Shown piece by piece: positions 51,631 to 60,664 of a stretch of 64,000 nt of DNA (position 1 is its first letter; every line of letters starts with the position of its first letter). The translations under genes and the position numbers were made by a program. Below the pieces are notes generated by a model, which made no database searches, was not told where the DNA came from, and saw only the letters and a list, made by a program, of their open reading frames with translations. Origin of the DNA: Flavobacterium resistens (GTDB lineage Bacteria > Bacteroidota > Bacteroidia > Flavobacteriales > Flavobacteriaceae). The DNA is taken from contig NZ_FXTA01000005.1 of the NCBI RefSeq assembly GCF_900182645.1, positions 124,001 to 188,000 on the forward strand. Reading direction: 5' to 3'.

Positions 51631-52644
51631 ATGGAAATCCAATCCAATTTTTCTTTAAAAAAACACAACACTTTTGGTATTGAAGCCAGTGCAAAACGAT
51701 TCGTTGCCGTTCATTCTATTGATGAATTAAAAACAATTTTAGAAGAAAACAAAAACGAAAAAAAATTTATTCTAGGAGGCGGAAGCAATATGCTTTTAAC
51801 CAAAGATATTGACGCATTGGTTATTCATATTGATTTAAAAGGAAAAAAAATCACAAAAGAAGACGACGATTTTGTTTGGGTTGAAAGTCAGGCTGGCGAA
51901 GTTTGGCATGATTTTGTTCTCTGGACAATCGAAAACAATTTTGGCGGATTAGAAAACATGTCGTTGATTCCTGGAAATGTTGGTACAACTCCAGTGCAGA
52001 ATATCGGGGCATATGGAACCGAAATTAAAGACACTTTTGTTTCTTGCGAAGCCATAAATATTGCAACTCAGGAAATGAGAACTTTCAACAATACGGAATG
52101 TAATTTTGGTTACCGCGAAAGTATTTTCAAACACGAAGTAAAAGACCAATACATTATTACTTCGGTTATTTTTAAACTGACTAAACGCAATCATAAAATC
52201 AATACTTCTTACGGAGATATTTTAGCAGAATTAGCGAAAAACAACATTTCTGAACCAACATTAAAAGATGTAAGCAATGCCGTAATTGCTATCAGACAAA
52301 GCAAATTGCCAGATCCGAAAGAATTAGGAAATAGCGGAAGTTTCTTCAAAAACCCTATTTTATTAAAATCTGATTTCGAGAAAATACATCAAAAATTCCC
52401 TGAAATGAAATTTTATGAAGTATCAGATACCGAAGTAAAAGTTCCTGCTGGATGGTTGATTGAACAGTCTGGTTTTAAAGGAAAACGTTTTGGCGACGCC
52501 GGAGTTCATAAAAACCAAGCTTTGGTTTTAGTAAATTATGGAAATGCAACGGGGCAGGAAATTTTGGCCGTTTCAAAAGAAGTCCAGAAAACCGTTTTTG
52601 AAATTTTCGGAATTCATATTGAGGCTGAAGTCAATGTGATTTAA
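51631..52644 (+). CDS. murB: UDP-N-acetylenolpyruvoylglucosamine reductase
   Basis: This 337-residue FAD enzyme of peptidoglycan precursor synthesis reduces UDP-GlcNAc-enolpyruvate to UDP-MurNAc. Signatures: KHNTFGIEASAKRFV, FAD-binding FILGGGSNMLL, then MSLIPGNVGTTPVQNIGAYG, and the catalytic Ser region LGNSGSFFKNP with a closing PAGWLIEQSG. The protein is of the longer type I form (E. coli 342 residues). It is a single gene flanked by palindromic repeats. Confidence 0.95.
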   Translation: MEIQSNFSLKKHNTFGIEASAKRFVAVHSIDELKTILEENKNEKKFILGGGSNMLLTKDIDALVIHIDLKGKKITKEDDDFVWVESQAGEVWHDFVLWTIENNFGGLENMSLIPGNVGTTPVQNIGAYGTEIKDTFVSCEAINIATQEMRTFNNTECNFGYRESIFKHEVKDQYIITSVIFKLTKRNHKINTSYGDILAELAKNNISEPTLKDVSNAVIAIRQSKLPDPKELGNSGSFFKNPILLKSDFEKIHQKFPEMKFYEVSDTEVKVPAGWLIEQSGFKGKRFGDAGVHKNQALVLVNYGNATGQEILAVSKEVQKTVFEIFGIHIEAEVNVI

Positions 52645-52671
52645 AACACAAATTTCACGAATTTACAATTA

Positions 52672-52737
52672 TTGTCAGACTGAGCGAAGTCGAAGTCCTT
52701 TTTACACAAAACATTTCGACTTCGCTCAATGTGACAA
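52672..52737. repeat. Inverted repeat, GACTTCGCTCA family
   Basis: TTGTCAGACTGAGCGAAGTC and GACTTCGCTCAATGTGACAA are near-perfect complements around a spacer of about 26 bases. It lies between murB and the PaiB-like gene. A single arm is present at 28313. Confidence 0.8.
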
Positions 52738-52758
52738 ATTGAATTAAAAACAACAGAG

Positions 52759-53373
52759 ATGTATACACCTGAAATATACAAAAACGAAAATCCTGAAGAA
52801 ATCAGAACTTTTTTAAAAGAAAATAGTTTTGGAATTCTAATCAATCAAACGAACGGAAAATTATGCGCAACGCATATTCCGATAGAATTTGAAATTAATG
52901 CTGACGGAAAAGAAATTTTGCAAGGACATATTTCAAAACTGAATCCGCAAGCTGAAGGTTTTAAGGAAAACGATCAGGTTTTAGCCGTTTTTACAGGTCC
53001 ACATAGTTATATTTCTTCGTCTTGGTATGACCATGAAAATGTACCAACATGGAACTATATAGCCGTACATGTTTATGGAAAAATCAAGATTGTAGATTAT
53101 GAAACTTCTGTCGAGCAATTAAAAAAATTGGTTGATAAGTACGAAGCGAATTCAGAAAATCCAGTTCGTGTTGAAAATTTATCAGAAAAAACGATGCGTG
53201 AAGCAAGAGGAATCTTTGGTTTTGAGATCGAAATAAGTGAAATTCAAGCAACTAAAAAACTATCTCAAAATCGTGATGATTTTAATTATAAAAACATAAT
53301 TTCGGAATTAGAAAAAACCGAAAACCCTCAGGCTATTGCTGTTGCAAAAGAAATGTCAAAATGCCGAAAGTAA
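52759..53373 (+). CDS. PaiB-like FMN-binding regulator or oxidoreductase
   Basis: This 204-residue protein has the PaiB split-barrel flavin-binding pattern: MYTPEIYKNENPEEIRTFLK, then FGILINQTNGKLCATHIPIE, LAVFTGPHSYISSSWYDHEN, VPTWNYIAVHVYGKIKIVDY. The family is named for a Bacillus repressor of sporulation and proteases, but many members are probably FMN-dependent enzymes. No DNA-binding HTH is visible. It is a single gene after murB. Confidence 0.88.
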   Translation: MYTPEIYKNENPEEIRTFLKENSFGILINQTNGKLCATHIPIEFEINADGKEILQGHISKLNPQAEGFKENDQVLAVFTGPHSYISSSWYDHENVPTWNYIAVHVYGKIKIVDYETSVEQLKKLVDKYEANSENPVRVENLSEKTMREARGIFGFEIEISEIQATKKLSQNRDDFNYKNIISELEKTENPQAIAVAKEMSKCRK

Positions 53374-53456
53374 ATTGGTTTTGGACATTGAAAATTAGGA
53401 ATTCATAAGTACATTTGCACTCGCAAGATTCAGAAATTAAAAGATATTAAAATCAG

Positions 53457-54563
53457 ATGCTTACAATTTTATTTTACTTTTTTATTGGTATCGTTGTCGT
53501 ACAACTTTTTTATTACTTAGGAGTATTTGGAAAGTTTGCTTTCGCTAAACAACAAGAAATTACACCCAAAAAACTTCCCGTTTCAGTAATTGTCTGTGCC
53601 AAAAATGAAGAAGAAAATGTCAAGAAATTTATACCGCTTTTAGCCGAACAAGATTATCCGGATTTTGAAATTGTTTTAATTGATGACGCTTCAAGAGATG
53701 AAACTTTAGAGGTTTTTGAAGAATTTGAAAAACAGTATTCAAATATTCGTTTAGTGAAAGTTGAAAACAACGAAGCTTTCTGGGGAAATAAAAAATATGC
53801 TCTGACTTTAGGAATCAAAGCCTCGAAAAAAGAATATCTTTTATTTACTGATGCCGATTGTTATCCAACTTCTAAAAACTGGATCACTTCAATGACTTCA
53901 CATTTTACAATGAACAAAACTATTGTTCTTGGTTATGGAGGTTATGAAAAAATAAATCGCTCAATATTAAACAAAGTAATTCGCTTTGAAACTATTTTAA
54001 CTGCCGTTCAATATTTTTCATGGGCAAAAATAGGCGTTCCATATATGGGAGTTGGACGAAATCTTGCTTACAAAAAAGAAGAATTTTTCAATGTAAACGG
54101 TTTTATTGATCACATTCAAGTGCGTTCTGGCGATGATGATTTATTTATAAATCAGGCAGCAAACAAATCAAACACAACAATTTCCTATAATCCGGAAAGT
54201 TTTACATACTCAAAACCGAAAGAGTCTTATAAAGAGTGGTTCAATCAAAAAAGAAGGCACGTTTCGACTGCAGAACATTACAAGTTTTTTGACAAAATGC
54301 AATTGGGTGTTTTTTATACGTCACAATTATTTTTCTTTATTTTGGTTATCCTTTTATTGTCATTCCAATTTCAATGGATTGCAGTGTTAGCAATTTTAGC
54401 AACTCGTTATACTGTTGCATGGACCGTAATGGGATTTTCAGCTGGAAAACTAAAAGAAAAAGACTTGAAAATTTGGTTTCCTGTTGTAGAGATGATGCTT
54501 ATATTAACACAAATTAATATCTTTATAACTAATATCTTTTCAAAACCGGTACATTGGAAATAA
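53457..54563 (+). CDS. Glycosyltransferase family 2 membrane protein
   Basis: The protein has 368 residues. A short N-terminal membrane helix (about 3-25) is followed by the GT-A domain: LPVSVIVCAKNEEENVKKFI, then YPDFEIVLIDDASRDETLE, the DxD-like LLFTDADCYP and a late RSGDDDLFINQAANKS (ED/QxxRW-like area near WFNQKRRHVSTAEHYK). Two or three C-terminal helices (about 285-360) finish the protein. It would build a cell-surface polysaccharide or glycolipid from a nucleotide sugar. Its end overlaps the sigma-factor start by 10 bases. Confidence 0.9.
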   Translation: MLTILFYFFIGIVVVQLFYYLGVFGKFAFAKQQEITPKKLPVSVIVCAKNEEENVKKFIPLLAEQDYPDFEIVLIDDASRDETLEVFEEFEKQYSNIRLVKVENNEAFWGNKKYALTLGIKASKKEYLLFTDADCYPTSKNWITSMTSHFTMNKTIVLGYGGYEKINRSILNKVIRFETILTAVQYFSWAKIGVPYMGVGRNLAYKKEEFFNVNGFIDHIQVRSGDDDLFINQAANKSNTTISYNPESFTYSKPKESYKEWFNQKRRHVSTAEHYKFFDKMQLGVFYTSQLFFFILVILLLSFQFQWIAVLAILATRYTVAWTVMGFSAGKLKEKDLKIWFPVVEMMLILTQINIFITNIFSKPVHWK

Positions 54564-55105
54564 ATTCTAAAATAGAAAAAGCAAAAAAAGGCGATCAGAT
54601 CGCCTTTACTTTTTTATTAGATTTTTATTGGAATGAAGTTTACGGCTTCATGCTCAAACGCACCGAAAACGAAACAATTGCCGAGGATATTACTATTGAA
54701 ACTTTCTCAAAAGCTTTCGACAAGATCGCCACATACAATTCCGAATTTAAATTCAACACTTGGCTGATCAGCATCGCAAAAAATGTTTATATCGATTTAT
54801 TGCGAAAAAAGAAAACCAATCTTTTTATCGAAATCACAGATAGCGAAGACCAGCAAGCATACAACATTGCCGACCCTACTCCATCTGCAGAAGATGCATT
54901 AATTAAAGAGCAAAATCTCTCTCGTTTGCTTTTATGCATCAAAGAATTAAAACCCCACTATCAGGAAGTTATTCAACTTCGTTATTTTCAGGAAATGTCC
55001 TATCAGGAGATCGCTTCTAAAATTGATGAGCCTTTAAGCAATGTAAAAGTTAAGCTTCTTCGTGCTAAAAAATTATTGGCAGAAATCATTGAACGTAACA
55101 GATAA
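54554..55105 (+). CDS. ECF-type RNA polymerase sigma factor
   Basis: This 183-residue sigma-70-like factor is read from TTG at 54554, inside the end of the GT2 gene. The first ATG in frame (at MLKRT) would delete half of region 2. Region 2: IAFTFLLDFYWNEVYGFMLK, TIETFSKAFDKI, FNTWLISIAKNVYIDLLR. Region 4: KPHYQEVIQLRYFQEMSYQE followed by IASKIDEPLSNVKVKLLRAK, the HTH. No anti-sigma gene is adjacent. The overlap suggests translational coupling with the GT2 gene. Confidence 0.88.
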   Translation: MEINSKIEKAKKGDQIAFTFLLDFYWNEVYGFMLKRTENETIAEDITIETFSKAFDKIATYNSEFKFNTWLISIAKNVYIDLLRKKKTNLFIEITDSEDQQAYNIADPTPSAEDALIKEQNLSRLLLCIKELKPHYQEVIQLRYFQEMSYQEIASKIDEPLSNVKVKLLRAKKLLAEIIERNR

Positions 55106-55261
55106 TTTATTATCTTTAAGAAAAGATTAAAGTATTATCATACTTTTTCTTAAAAAAATTATTATCTAACATACTAAAACAACAACTTCTGCGTTGTTTG
55201 CTAAAACCCAAACCCTATTCGCGTATGATTTAAAGTTACTTAACCTTAAAATCCAAAAATC

Positions 55262-56086
55262 ATGTCAAAATCAAGCATCTATGAAAGCAAGTGGACCGAT
55301 CTTGTTTTCGAAAACAAAAACAAAGAGTATGGAGCGTATCAATTACGCCAAGAAAATTCTAAAACAACAGTTACCGCATTATTTATGGCGTTGCTGTTGA
55401 TAGCCGCCTTGGGAAGCGCGTCGATGCTGATTAATAAATTAAGACCACATGAAGCTGTTGAACCTATCACTACTCTTCCAGATCCAATTGTTGTAAAAGT
55501 AGATCCATTGGTGAAACCAGAAAAACAAGAACCTATTGCTCCACCTGCACAAAAACAGGAAGCTACTAAACCAATTACTTCGGAACAGTTAACAAATCCT
55601 GTTGTATCTCGTACAGAAGAAGCTGTTCAGGAAATTGCAACTAATGCAGAAAACCACACAGTTGTAGACAACGCTACACCTGGTGATGGAACAATAACAA
55701 ATGTATTACCTGGAAGTGGTAGTACTGGAGGCGAAGCAATTAGTGAACCGCCAGCAACTAATGAACCTCTTCTTCCTACAGCATTAGACAAAATGCCTAG
55801 TTTTCCTGGAGGAATGGACAAGTTTTACAGCTATGTTGGTAATAACTTTAAAAGACCAGAATTGGACGCTGAAATGACTCTTAAAGTATATGTTTCTTTT
55901 GTAATTGAAAAAGATGGCTCAATAACAGATATCATGGTACAAAAAGACCCAGGTTACGGAATGGGCAAAGAAGCCATTAGAGTATTAAAATCATTAAAAA
56001 CAAAATGGGTTCCGGGTGTTTTAAACGGAAAAGCTGTTAGAACAGCGTATAATCTTCCTATTACAATTAAAACGCAACCTGAATAA
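55262..56086 (+). CDS. TonB-type energy transducer
   Basis: This 274-residue protein has an N-terminal cytoplasmic segment (SSIYESKWTDLVFENKNKEY), one membrane helix (about 36-56) and a Pro/Glu/Lys-rich spacer (about 70-150). A C-terminal TonB domain follows with LKVYVSFVIEKDGSITDIMV and KSLKTKWVPGVLNGKAVRTA. The short motif NKEYGAYQLR near the N-terminus is typical of the Bacteroidota TonB group with a long N-terminal tail. It would energise outer-membrane TonB-dependent receptors such as those of this window. It follows the sigma gene at 156 bases. Confidence 0.88.
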   Translation: MSKSSIYESKWTDLVFENKNKEYGAYQLRQENSKTTVTALFMALLLIAALGSASMLINKLRPHEAVEPITTLPDPIVVKVDPLVKPEKQEPIAPPAQKQEATKPITSEQLTNPVVSRTEEAVQEIATNAENHTVVDNATPGDGTITNVLPGSGSTGGEAISEPPATNEPLLPTALDKMPSFPGGMDKFYSYVGNNFKRPELDAEMTLKVYVSFVIEKDGSITDIMVQKDPGYGMGKEAIRVLKSLKTKWVPGVLNGKAVRTAYNLPITIKTQPE

Positions 56087-56105
56087 AATAATAATCTAAA
56101 AACAG

Positions 56106-56136
56106 AAAAGCAGAACTTAGGTTCTGCTTTTTTTTT
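56106..56136 (+). terminator. Hairpin terminator of the tonB gene
   Basis: AAAAGCAGAAC and GTTCTGCTTTT form an 11-bp stem with a 4-base loop and a following T run, 20 bases after the stop. Confidence 0.88.
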
Positions 56137-56195
56137 GATTTTTTGTTATTAAAATATTTTTATCTTTAAATGTATTTTACCAAACTAAAAACCAA

Positions 56196-56933
56196 ATGCC
56201 ATTTACATTTGCCCACCCTGCAATAATTTTTCCTTTAAAATATTTCCCTAAAAAATGGTTTTCTTGGACAGCTTTAATCATTGGAAGCTTAACTCCAGAT
56301 TTTGAGTATTTTATCAGAATGCAAGTTCAAAGTAAATATAGCCACACAGTCTCAGGAATATTTTGGTTTGATTTGCCATTAGCAATTGCATTGACTTTTG
56401 TTTTTCACAATTTGATTCGAAACGATTTATTTTTAAATCTTCCAAATTCTTTTAAATCAAGAATAATTGCTTTTACGGAATTTAATTGGACGAATTATTT
56501 CAACAAAAATCTATTTATAGTTTTATTATCAGCAATTATTGGAATCGCTTCTCATCTTTTTTGGGACGCGTTCACTCACAAGAATGGTTATTTTGTAATT
56601 CATATTCCAGAGTTAAGAAACACTTTTATTTTGTTTGGAAACAAAGTCACTTTTTGGAAAGCTACGCAACATTTAAGCACTTTAATTGGAGCGTTGTTTA
56701 TTGCAATAGCATTTCTAAAACTTCCCAAAAAGCATTATAACCAATCTAAAATAAATTTAAAATACTGGATTTTAATCCTTGTTGTTTCAACAGCTATCTT
56801 TAGTTTTAGATTTCTTATTTCTTTAAACATAAAAGCCTACGGAAATATAATTGTTTCTCTAATCTCATCGTTTTTACTTTCGTTAATTATAACTCCTATA
56901 TTAATTAAATCTAACGGCAATTATAAAATTTAA
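56196..56933 (+). CDS. DUF4184 family membrane protein
   Basis: This 245-residue protein has about seven membrane helices and the DUF4184 signature: MPFTFAHPAIIFPLKYF, then LIIGSLTPDFEYFIRM and SHLFWDAFTHKNGYFV. The conserved His and Asp residues (AHP, PDFEYF, HLFWDAFTH) form the pattern of the metal-dependent-hydrolase-like membrane family related to YdjM. Function unknown. Single gene. Confidence 0.85.
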   Translation: MPFTFAHPAIIFPLKYFPKKWFSWTALIIGSLTPDFEYFIRMQVQSKYSHTVSGIFWFDLPLAIALTFVFHNLIRNDLFLNLPNSFKSRIIAFTEFNWTNYFNKNLFIVLLSAIIGIASHLFWDAFTHKNGYFVIHIPELRNTFILFGNKVTFWKATQHLSTLIGALFIAIAFLKLPKKHYNQSKINLKYWILILVVSTAIFSFRFLISLNIKAYGNIIVSLISSFLLSLIITPILIKSNGNYKI

Positions 56934-56998
56934 CAAATTCAATTACCTTTACGTTTCCTTAAATGCAAAACAATTTTATTTAAACTAAAAACTAAAAA

Positions 56999-57379
56999 AT
57001 GGGAATATTTTCTGCTCTTATGGGCAATGCGGGCACTGTCAGTCAAGAAGATTTACTAAAAAAATACGGACAACTTTTAACTGATAACGAAGAAATCGAA
57101 ATGGGTTTTAAATTGATTCGTGACACTTTTATTTTCACAAATAAAAGATTAATTCTAGTTGACGTTCAAGGAATTACTGGAAGTAAAACGGAATACAAAT
57201 CAATCGCTTATAAAAGCATTACCCGTTTTAGTGTTGAAACTGCTGGTACTTTTGATTTGGACGCCGAATTGAAAATTTGGGTTTCAAGCGAATTAAACCC
57301 AAGTATTGTAAAACAATTCAATAAATCTGTAAATGTGTATGATGTTCAAAAAGTTTTGGCACACCACGTTTTAGGATAA
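56999..57379 (+). CDS. Bacterial PH-domain protein (DUF1696-like)
   Basis: This 126-residue protein reads as a single bacterial pleckstrin-homology domain: GFKLIRDTFIFTNKRLILVD, TEYKSIAYKSITRFSVETAG and the terminal helix VNVYDVQKVLAHHVLG. The family typically has about 125 residues and forms rings in crystal structures. The role is unknown. It stands alone with a strong hairpin after it. Confidence 0.85.
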   Translation: MGIFSALMGNAGTVSQEDLLKKYGQLLTDNEEIEMGFKLIRDTFIFTNKRLILVDVQGITGSKTEYKSIAYKSITRFSVETAGTFDLDAELKIWVSSELNPSIVKQFNKSVNVYDVQKVLAHHVLG

Positions 57380-57393
57380 TTTTTAAAATAAAA

Positions 57394-57425
57394 AAAAACG
57401 GCAAATTTAAAATTTGCCGTTTTTT
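57394..57425. terminator. Bidirectional hairpin terminator
   Basis: ACGGCAAATTT and AAATTTGCCGT pair over 11 bp with A runs before and T runs after, between the convergent PH-domain and M48 genes. Confidence 0.88.
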
Positions 57426-57442
57426 ATATTAAATCAGAACAA

Positions 57443-58324
57443 CTATTTCTTTTTAGTTGTTGTAGTTTTCTTTGTTGTAGTTGCTTTTTTTGTTGTAGTT
57501 GTTTTTGCAACAGGAGCTGTATTGACAATTTTTTGTTGTACATATGGCTTATACAAACCATCTTTTTCAGCTCTTGCTTTAGCATCATCAGCTCTTTTAG
57601 CAGAATCTGGATGTGAACTCATCATTCTATCAAGAAAAGAAGCTTCAGCTCCCTCACTCATTTTAGCCAAAATTCTAAAAGCAGACTCTTCAGCATTTAC
57701 ATTGTACCCGTTCTTCTTTAAAAAATTATACGAAAACAAATCGGCTTCAGCTTCTTGTTTACGGCTATGTTTACTATCAATCATTGCACTTCCAATTTTC
57801 CCTAGCTGACTATCTGTTACAGCGCTAATTTTTGCAGATTGCGAAGATGCTCCATCAATTAAAGCTTCTTTTTGGTAAGCCGCTCGCATGGCATCTCTCG
57901 TATCATTATTTGCTACGTGACCAATTTCATGGCCAATAACAGCCAACAATTCATTATCATCCATAATATCCATTAAACCAGAATATACACGAACACTTCC
58001 GTCAGCAGTTGCAAATGCGTTTACTTCTTTCAATTTGTAAACTTTATAATTCAGCGTATATCCTTCACCAGAAGTATATTTTCCAAAAACTCTGTTTAAT
58101 CTTAAAGTATAACCGTCGTTTGGTCCTGCAACTTCATTCGTCGAATCTAATTTACGAACAGCTTCTTTCGATAAAGTTGCCGCATCAGCATTAGTAAGGG
58201 TAAAACTGGTAACACCTTTTTGAAGTGCACCCATTGCTTTATCTCCTAAATTAATTTGCGCATTCATTTTAGTAAATCCCAATGTGGCAAATAAAAACCC
58301 TGCTATTATAATTTTCTTTTTCAT
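57443..58324 (-). CDS. M48-family metalloprotease, paralogue A
   Basis: This 293-residue exported protease is read from the ATG at 58324, giving the signal peptide MKKKIIIAGFLFATLGFTKM; the longer frame to 58363 has no sensible signal. The zinc motif HEIGH is in LLAVIGHEIGHVANNDTRD, and the third ligand lies in the downstream Glu region SRKQEAEADLFSYNFLKKNG. A Lys/Thr repeat tail (TTKKATTTKKTTTTKKK) closes it. It is a soluble relative of BepA/LoiP-type proteases of the envelope. It is a close paralogue of the gene at 58527 and lacks membrane helices. Confidence 0.9.
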   Translation of the reverse strand: MKKKIIIAGFLFATLGFTKMNAQINLGDKAMGALQKGVTSFTLTNADAATLSKEAVRKLDSTNEVAGPNDGYTLRLNRVFGKYTSGEGYTLNYKVYKLKEVNAFATADGSVRVYSGLMDIMDDNELLAVIGHEIGHVANNDTRDAMRAAYQKEALIDGASSQSAKISAVTDSQLGKIGSAMIDSKHSRKQEAEADLFSYNFLKKNGYNVNAEESAFRILAKMSEGAEASFLDRMMSSHPDSAKRADDAKARAEKDGLYKPYVQQKIVNTAPVAKTTTTKKATTTKKTTTTKKK

Positions 58325-58351
58325 GTTTTTTTTATAATTACAATTTGACAA

Positions 58352-58359
58352 CAAATGTA
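58352..58359 (-). promoter_or_regulatory. -7 element of M48 paralogue A
   Basis: The complement reads TACATTTG (TANNTTTG), 27 bases upstream of the start at 58324. The -33 TTG is not at a normal distance. Confidence 0.4.
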
Positions 58360-58473
58360 GCATAACAAAATGCTATTTCATTTCACACAAAGCTTGTTTT
58401 TTCAACAAATAAAGGTATAAAATTTAAATGAGTTTCATAACGATCTGTGGCTATTATTGATATAAGGCCAAAT

Positions 58474-58511
58474 AAAAAACCGGAAAATTCTTTGGAATTT
58501 TCCGGTTTTTT
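58474..58511 (-). terminator. Hairpin terminator of M48 paralogue B
   Basis: AAAAAACCGGAAAATTC and GAATTTTCCGGTTTTTT form a 17-bp stem with a 4-base loop, just after the minus-strand stop at 58527. Confidence 0.9.
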
Positions 58512-58526
58512 ATTTTTATGCAAAAA

Positions 58527-59399
58527 TTATTTCTTTTTTGCTGTTGTTTTTTTCACTGTTATTTTTGTTGCTGTTTTTGCTTTTACAGGCACAGTATTAT
58601 CAATTTTTTGCTTCTCATAAGCACTATACAATCCATCTTTTGTTGCTCTTTTTTTAGCATCGTCTGCTCTTTTACCCGGCTCTGGATGTGATCTCTGCAT
58701 TCTGGAAATAAAAGATGAATCTTCTCCTTCACTTGCTTTTTGCAGAATTCTAAAAGATGATTCAACGGCATTAACATTGTAACCATGTTTTTTCATAAAA
58801 TCATACGCAAATAAATCAGCTTTTGATTCTTGTTTTTTACTATGCCCGCTATCAATCAACTTGCTCCCAAATTTCCCTAATTCAGTTTTACTAATTGTCT
58901 TAAAAGCTTCTGATTGCGATGAAGCTGCATGTAGTAAAGCTTCTTTTCTATATAATGCTTTAATATGGTTTTTGGTGTCTTGATTTACAACATGTCCTAT
59001 TTCATGTCCTATAACTGCAAGCAATTCATTATCATCCATAATATCCATTAAACCTGCAAATACACGAACACTTCCGTCTGCGCAAGCAAAAGCATTGATA
59101 TCTTTTACTAAATAAACTTTATAGTTTAAAGTAACTCCCTCACTAGAAGCATGTTTTCCAAACAAACGGTTTAATCGAATTGTATAACCATCTGTTGAGC
59201 TGGCAATTGGATTGTTTGCATCAAGTTCTGCAACTGTTTGTTGAGCCATAGCTGCTGCATCAGCATCACTAAAAGTAAATCCAATCATTGTTTTGTCCAG
59301 GAGTGACAATTCTTTTTTTTCTGAATCTTCCTGTGCATTTATTTTATTAAATCCAAAAGTTGCAAATAAAATTCCTAATACGATAAGTTTCTTTTTCAT
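58527..59399 (-). CDS. M48-family metalloprotease, paralogue B
   Basis: A 290-residue exported protease with the signal peptide ending NKINAQ. The active site HEIGH is in AVIGHEIGHVVNQDTKNHIK and the downstream ligand in SKKQESKADLFAYDFMKKHG. Most of the chain aligns closely with paralogue A, including YTIRLNRLFGKHASSEGVTL and the serine-rich SFISRMQRSHPEPGKRADDA. The tail is shorter (TVKKTTAKKK). Tandem duplication is the likely origin. It would degrade or mature envelope proteins. Confidence 0.9.
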   Translation of the reverse strand: MKKKLIVLGILFATFGFNKINAQEDSEKKELSLLDKTMIGFTFSDADAAAMAQQTVAELDANNPIASSTDGYTIRLNRLFGKHASSEGVTLNYKVYLVKDINAFACADGSVRVFAGLMDIMDDNELLAVIGHEIGHVVNQDTKNHIKALYRKEALLHAASSQSEAFKTISKTELGKFGSKLIDSGHSKKQESKADLFAYDFMKKHGYNVNAVESSFRILQKASEGEDSSFISRMQRSHPEPGKRADDAKKRATKDGLYSAYEKQKIDNTVPVKAKTATKITVKKTTAKKK

Positions 59400-59669
59400 A
59401 TTTTCTATACTAATTAAATTAACAGTAAAATTAATACGAGAAAAATCTTATACTGGCCCAATAAGTCAATTTTACAAAAGATTAAGACGAAATTTAGAAA
59501 TTTAAAAAACGTAGCTTAAATATCAAATTATTAGGCAGTAACTAAAAAGATTATCTTAAAGCGCGCTTTAGAATAAACTATTAACATTTGAACTTAACAA
59601 TCTTAAACAGCAGCAAACATGAAAAGCAAACGAAAAGCAAATTAACGTCTCTAAATAAACTACATTCCT

Positions 59670-59677
59670 TATCTTTG
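59670..59677 (+). promoter_or_regulatory. -7 element of lipA
   Basis: TATCTTTG matches TANNTTTG, 18 bases before the lipA start at 59696. No TTG at -33 was seen. Confidence 0.5.
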
Positions 59678-59695
59678 TATTTTGAATTTTGATAT

Positions 59696-60562
59696 ATGGA
59701 AACAGTCATTGAAAATATACCAGCTGGAAAACCTAAATGGTTAAAGGTTAAACTTCCAATTGGACAAAAATATACTGAACTTCGTGGTTTAGTTGATAAA
59801 TACAGCTTAAACACAATTTGTACTTCTGGAAGCTGCCCAAATATGGGGGAATGCTGGGGTGAAGGAACAGCAACTTTTATGATTCTTGGAAACATCTGTA
59901 CACGTTCTTGCGGTTTTTGCGGTGTAAAAACCGGACGTCCAGAAACAGTAGATTGGGACGAGCCAGAAAAAGTTGCCCGCTCTATTAAAATCATGAACAT
60001 TAAACACGCTGTAATTACTAGTGTTGACAGAGATGATTTGAAAGATGGAGGATCTATAATCTGGATTGAAACTGTAAAAGCAATCCGAAGAATGAACCCA
60101 AATACTACACTTGAAACTTTAATCCCGGATTTTCAGGGAATTGAAAGAAACATAGACCGAATTGTCGAAGCAAATCCTGAAGTAGTTTCTCATAACGTTG
60201 AAACGGTTCGCCGATTAACCCGAGAAGTTCGAATTCAGGCAAAATATGACCGTAGTCTTGAAGTTTTGCGTTACTTAAAAGAAAAAGGAATCAACAGAAC
60301 CAAATCTGGTATTATGTTAGGTCTTGGTGAAACTGAAGAAGAAGTTTTTCAGACTATGATTGATTTACGCAATGCAAATGTTGATGTCGTTACTATTGGA
60401 CAATACCTACAACCAAGTAAAAAACATTTGCCAGTAAAGGAATTTATTACTCCTGAACAATTTGCGAGATACGAAAAATTTGGACTTGAATTAGGTTTCC
60501 GTCATGTTGAAAGCGGTCCTTTGGTTCGTTCTTCATACAAAGCACAAAAACATATTTTATAA
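59696..60562 (+). CDS. lipA: Lipoyl synthase
   Basis: This 288-residue radical-SAM enzyme inserts two sulfurs into protein-bound octanoyl to make lipoyl groups. The auxiliary cluster Cys triad is Cys42, Cys47 and Cys53 (CTSGSCPNMGEC), and the radical-SAM triad CxxxCxxC is Cys68, Cys72 and Cys75 (CTRSCGFC). The C-terminal RSSYKA supplies the Ser ligand. All residues for activity are present. Length is normal. Single gene with its own -7 element. Confidence 0.96.
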   Translation: METVIENIPAGKPKWLKVKLPIGQKYTELRGLVDKYSLNTICTSGSCPNMGECWGEGTATFMILGNICTRSCGFCGVKTGRPETVDWDEPEKVARSIKIMNIKHAVITSVDRDDLKDGGSIIWIETVKAIRRMNPNTTLETLIPDFQGIERNIDRIVEANPEVVSHNVETVRRLTREVRIQAKYDRSLEVLRYLKEKGINRTKSGIMLGLGETEEEVFQTMIDLRNANVDVVTIGQYLQPSKKHLPVKEFITPEQFARYEKFGLELGFRHVESGPLVRSSYKAQKHIL

Positions 60563-60570
60563 TAAAAATC

Positions 60571-60658
60571 AATCGTTCAATTGATTAATCGTTTAATCGT
60601 AGATGCGCTTAACGGTTTAAAAACAATTAAACGATTTCAACGATTAAACGAATAAACC
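60571..60658. repeat. Intergenic inverted repeat between lipA and gap
   Basis: CAATCGTTCAATTGATTAATCG and related TTAATCG/CGATTAA units pair as an imperfect stem spanning nearly the whole gap. It may serve as terminator for lipA or as a small mobile palindrome. Confidence 0.55.
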
Positions 60659-60664
60659 AGATAA

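Noticed and set aside
57414..57809. Plus-strand frame rich in Val and Phe opposite M48 paralogue A
   Set aside because: It is the antisense of the Lys/Thr tail and protease domain, not a membrane protein.
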